Below, piece after piece: positions 6,014-7,993 of a stretch of 7,993 bases of DNA. The stretch is taken from the NCBI GenBank assembly GCA_045537905.1, contig JAZSQJ010000075.1:1-7993 (forward strand), read 5' to 3'. Below the pieces are notes generated by a model. It was not told the origin of the DNA and did no database searches. It was given only the letters and a program-made list of their open reading frames with translations. Each line of letters starts with the position of its first letter. Positions within the stretch are counted from its first letter, which is position 1. The DNA is from SIG636 sp045537905. Lineage in GTDB: Bacteria; Bacillota; Clostridia; Oscillospirales; CAG-382. The translations under genes and the position numbers were made by a program.

Positions 6014-7369
6014 TTAATTGGTAAGCCCTCTTTCTATCTCCTCAATTTCTCTGCGGAAAAGCTCGTTCTCTTTCATATTGGATTCTATTTTAAGATAGGA
6101 CTCCATAATAGTAGAATGATGCTTGCCTAAGATAGTGCCTATATCCTTATAGGTCATACTCAGCATAGAGCGCATAAGATAGGCGCAGATGTGACGGGCG
6201 TTTTTAACGGCACTGTCACGCTTGGGGCCGGTAATGTCCTCTTTTTTGATACCGTAACGCATAGAAACGTACTTAAGTATCTTTTCGGCGTTTATACTGT
6301 CCGCCTCTGCCTTACGCAGATACTCGGAAAGAACTCTCTTCGCCATGGAAAGGCTTATATCCTCCCCGTTAATAAGGCTGTGTGCCTTAAGGGTCTTTAT
6401 TGCGCCCTCAATTTGACGGATGTTTGTCTTTATGTTGTCCGCAAGGAAGTACAGCACGTTGTTGGGGATATCTACCCCGTAGCTTTCCGCCTTGTGCTTG
6501 AATATGGCCTGTCTCAGCTCCGTATCCGGAGGCTCGATATCAATAAGGCCGCCCATAGAAAAGCGGGTAGTAAGACGCTTGTCTATGTTCTCCAGCTCCG
6601 AGGGGTGCCTGTCCGAGGCGAATACGACCTGCTTGCCCTTGTTGTAAAGAGCCTCAAAGGTATGGAACATCTCCTCCTGAACTACCTTTTTGTTGGCAAG
6701 AAACTGTATGTCGTCTATCAGCAAAAAGTCCAGCCCCCTGAACTTGGAGCGGAAAAGCATAGGGTCGCTTTTCTTGGAGATGCTGTCAACCAGCAGGTTA
6801 GTAAACTGCTCGCAGGTAATGTATATAACCTTAAAATCAGGTCTCTTTGCCTTTATCTCGTTGATGATGGAGAAAAGCAGGTGGGTTTTACCCAGACCCG
6901 AGGGGCCGTATAAAAACAGGGGGTTATAATACTCCGCAGGGTTGTTGCAGACCAAAAGACTGGTCTCGTATGCCACACGGTTAGAGTTGCCTACCACAAA
7001 GTTATCAAAGTTGCAGGAGGGGTTAACGTAAATAAACTCGTCCTCTTTTTCTTCCTTTGCCTTAAGAGACTCAACCTTACGCTTCTCCTCTTCCTTTCTC
7101 TGCTGCTCCAGCTCCTCGTTGGTGATAAGGGTAAGGTCAATAGGGCTTATCTCAAGGATATACTCAAAACCCTCCACAAGAGCGTGAAAATACTTTTCCG
7201 CAATTACGGAACGCTTCCAGTCGTCACCGCAGAGAATAGTCACCCTGTTGCCCTCTATGCCGAGAAGGCTCAGAGGCTTAAACCAAAGATTATAGGTAAC
7301 GTCAATATAATCGTATTTTTCTATCAGATAGTCAATTACGCTTTGGTAGATATATTTGTAATCCAGCAT
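6014..7369 (-). CDS. dnaA: Chromosomal replication initiator protein DnaA
   Basis: DnaA is the AAA+ initiator that binds DnaA boxes, melts oriC and recruits the helicase loader. The 451-residue product has all four domains. Domain I (about 1-80) contains WFKPLSLLGIEGNRVTI. A charged linker spans 87-112. The AAA+ core has Walker A GPSGLGKT (155-162), Walker B LLIDD (216-220), sensor I ASDRHPSEL (251-259), Arg finger Arg269 in LTTRF, and sensor II NIRQIEG (316-322). The DNA-binding domain IV (about 355-451) keeps Arg392 (E. coli Arg399). The DnaA signature, usually GGRDHTTV or close to it, reads GKHHSTI (415-421), with His417 in place of the near-invariant Asp (E. coli Asp433). The ATG is preceded by AAAGGA at 6 nt. 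No rpmH is found upstream in the window. Confidence 0.97.
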   Translation of the reverse strand: MLDYKYIYQSVIDYLIEKYDYIDVTYNLWFKPLSLLGIEGNRVTILCGDDWKRSVIAEKYFHALVEGFEYILEISPIDLTLITNEELEQQRKEEEKRKVESLKAKEEKEDEFIYVNPSCNFDNFVVGNSNRVAYETSLLVCNNPAEYYNPLFLYGPSGLGKTHLLFSIINEIKAKRPDFKVIYITCEQFTNLLVDSISKKSDPMLFRSKFRGLDFLLIDDIQFLANKKVVQEEMFHTFEALYNKGKQVVFASDRHPSELENIDKRLTTRFSMGGLIDIEPPDTELRQAIFKHKAESYGVDIPNNVLYFLADNIKTNIRQIEGAIKTLKAHSLINGEDISLSMAKRVLSEYLRKAEADSINAEKILKYVSMRYGIKKEDITGPKRDSAVKNARHICAYLMRSMLSMTYKDIGTILGKHHSTIMESYLKIESNMKENELFRREIEEIERGLTN

Positions 7370-7545
7370 ATTTTTTCCTTTCTAAAAAGTTTTTCCGTTT
7401 ATTTGCTTTTTTCTTTCCCGGCTCGTTCCAAGCCATTTATAATATTAAGTTTTTTCCCTCTTACAGGGGAGACTGGGCTTTTATCTGAAACCGCCGCAAA
7501 AAACAAAGCAGCATTTCAACCCATTCTACCCTATTATTATAATAA
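7370..7545 (-). promoter_or_regulatory. dnaA leader and promoter candidates
   Basis: On the minus strand a perfect TATAAT (7541-7536, inside the palindrome TTATTATAATAA at 7534-7545) could be a -10, without a good -35 at 16-17 bp. A second TATTAT/TATAAA cluster lies at 7436-7444. Downstream, GGCTTGG-AA-CGAGCC on the minus strand (7420-7434) forms a hairpin that pairs fully only as the dnaA transcript (T·G wobble), and CCCT/AGGG (7456-7468) is a smaller one. The ribosome site AAAGGA precedes the ATG. No DnaA box matching 8/9 is seen here, so autorepression by DnaA is not supported by sequence. Confidence 0.4.
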
Positions 7546-7705
7546 CACAAGTTTCCCGCAAAGTAAAGGGTAACGTAAAAAAATTTCAAAATTTTTCTTT
7601 ATTTATATATATGATGATACGGGACGGAATTTATTGTATACAATAAAACGAAACGGTTTATCACTAACGTCACCGCAAATTATGATGATGCGAGACGGGT
7701 TTATT
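7546..7705. repeat. Non-coding stretch with a 28-bp imperfect direct repeat and a palindrome
   Basis: ATGATGATACGGGACGG-type sequence at 7611-7638 recurs at 7682-7709 (22 of 28 identical, 71 bp apart). The first copy overlaps a perfect palindrome at 7630-7647. I see no gene, tRNA or DnaA box. The start is A/T-rich with runs of A and T around 7577-7610. Confidence 0.6.
7630..7647. promoter_or_regulatory. 18-bp perfect palindrome, operator-like
   Basis: TTTATTGTATACAATAAA is a perfect 18-bp palindrome with no loop. The core TTGTATACAA resembles operators of dimeric repressors such as some GntR-type proteins. No gene start is close (dnaA begins 260 bp away), so its target is unclear. Confidence 0.35.
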
Positions 7706-7870
7706 TGTAGGGACAAACCGTCCTCGACGGTCCTTGACGTAACGGTTTAATTATACCCATCACGGTAACGATAATCCCTTACGGAACGTTTTGACAACAA
7801 ATTTGATGAATACGTATTATTGTTTTGGGCTACGCCTCCCATATATGCAACGCTTAGGACCGTCGAGGAC
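7706..7870. mobile_element. 179-bp MITE-like element, copy 2, inverted and truncated
   Basis: It begins TGTAGGGACAAACCGTCC and follows copy 1 (5692-5870, reverse complement) nearly base for base at its ends and in the block TTGTTTTGGGCTA to CGTCGAGGAC. The last 13 bp present in copy 1, ending GGTCCCTACA, are missing: the match stops at 7870, where IS481-type sequence begins. The copy therefore appears interrupted by that insertion. Confidence 0.75.
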
Positions 7871-7993
7871 TGTATAGTATGGTAGGATTGTTTACAGAAT
7901 GTACGGGAGGATTGTTTACAGTTTTATGATAAAATAGAAGGCAATAAAATACAAAAAAAGGAAGTGTTTTAATGCCGTGGGAGAATAAAACTG
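7871..7993 (+). mobile_element. Left end of an IS481-type insertion sequence (runs off the right edge)
   Basis: The sequence changes abruptly at 7871, inside the repeat element, and starts with TGT, the usual terminal triplet of this IS group. Two direct copies of AGGATTGTTTACAG (7884-7897 and 7908-7921, 24 bp apart) look like subterminal transposase-binding sites. A ribosome site and a transposase start follow. The right end and any target duplication lie outside the window, so the family call depends on the first residues of the transposase and the end structure. Confidence 0.65.
7972..7993 (+). CDS. IS481-family-like transposase, first seven codons only
   Basis: The ATG opens MPWENKT, which resembles the common MPW-(K/E) opening of IS481-family DDE transposases that I know from Clostridia. 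The rest, including helix-turn-helix and catalytic residues, is beyond the window. AAGGAAG (7958-7964) lies 7 nt upstream of the ATG, a good ribosome site. It is transcribed away from dnaA. With so few residues the identification leans on the flanking IS end and should be treated as probable. Confidence 0.6.

Noticed and set aside
6191..6913. Plus-strand open frame of 240 codons opposite dnaA
   Set aside because: Antisense to the conserved AAA+ core of dnaA; no family resemblance and no ribosome site of note.
7611..7709. CRISPR-like array
   Set aside because: Only two imperfect repeat units with no regular spacers and no cas genes in the window.

Overview
This window is the chromosomal replication-origin locus of a Firmicute, most likely a member of the Clostridia (Oscillospiraceae/Ruminococcaceae-like; lineage is inferred from gene order, protein style and repeat types, not from a search). 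All housekeeping genes lie on the minus strand in the order dnaA, dnaN, recF, remB, gyrB, gyrA. This is the Bacillus/Clostridium origin order, except that the small S4-domain gene (rlbA/yaaA) usually found between dnaN and recF is absent. The left edge cuts gyrA after about 169 codons. The right edge cuts an IS481-type insertion sequence just after its transposase start.

Layout from left to right: gyrA N-terminal part (1-509), gyrB (521-2431), remB (2431-2691), an AT-rich 172-bp gap bounded by a 13-bp direct repeat, recF (2864-3973), dnaN (3975-5093), then a 920-bp non-coding region holding oriC. The dnaN-proximal part of that region (5094-5470) carries an AT-rich unwinding region with a DnaA-trio-like run, several DnaA-box-like 9-mers in one orientation, a second AT-rich cluster, and two good DnaA boxes 21 bp apart (one perfect). 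The dnaA-proximal part (5535-6010) is filled with repeats: a ~100-bp element with GTAGGGGCGACC-type ends, a 179-bp element with long TGTAGGGAC terminal inverted repeats, and a cluster of CGGGGTCCCC hairpins. dnaA (6014-7369) follows, with a leader containing hairpins. Upstream of dnaA, where rpmH/rnpA would normally stand, there are direct repeats, an 18-bp perfect palindrome and a second, inverted copy of the 179-bp element. The IS481-type element cuts off that second copy.

DnaA opens oriC, DnaN (sliding clamp) tethers the polymerase, RecF serves gap repair with the clamp, and GyrA/GyrB remove the positive supercoils ahead of the fork. The genes from dnaN to gyrA point away from the origin, co-directional with the leftward fork. 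remB is a small DNA-binding regulator carried along in this cluster.

I see no exotic new system. The points worth a second look are: inverted copies of one non-autonomous element bracketing dnaA; an atypical DnaA recognition helix (His417 where Asp433 is usual) next to a set of off-consensus boxes; a natural Ser-to-Ala at the GyrA quinolone position; and a 13-bp direct repeat flanking the recF-remB gap.
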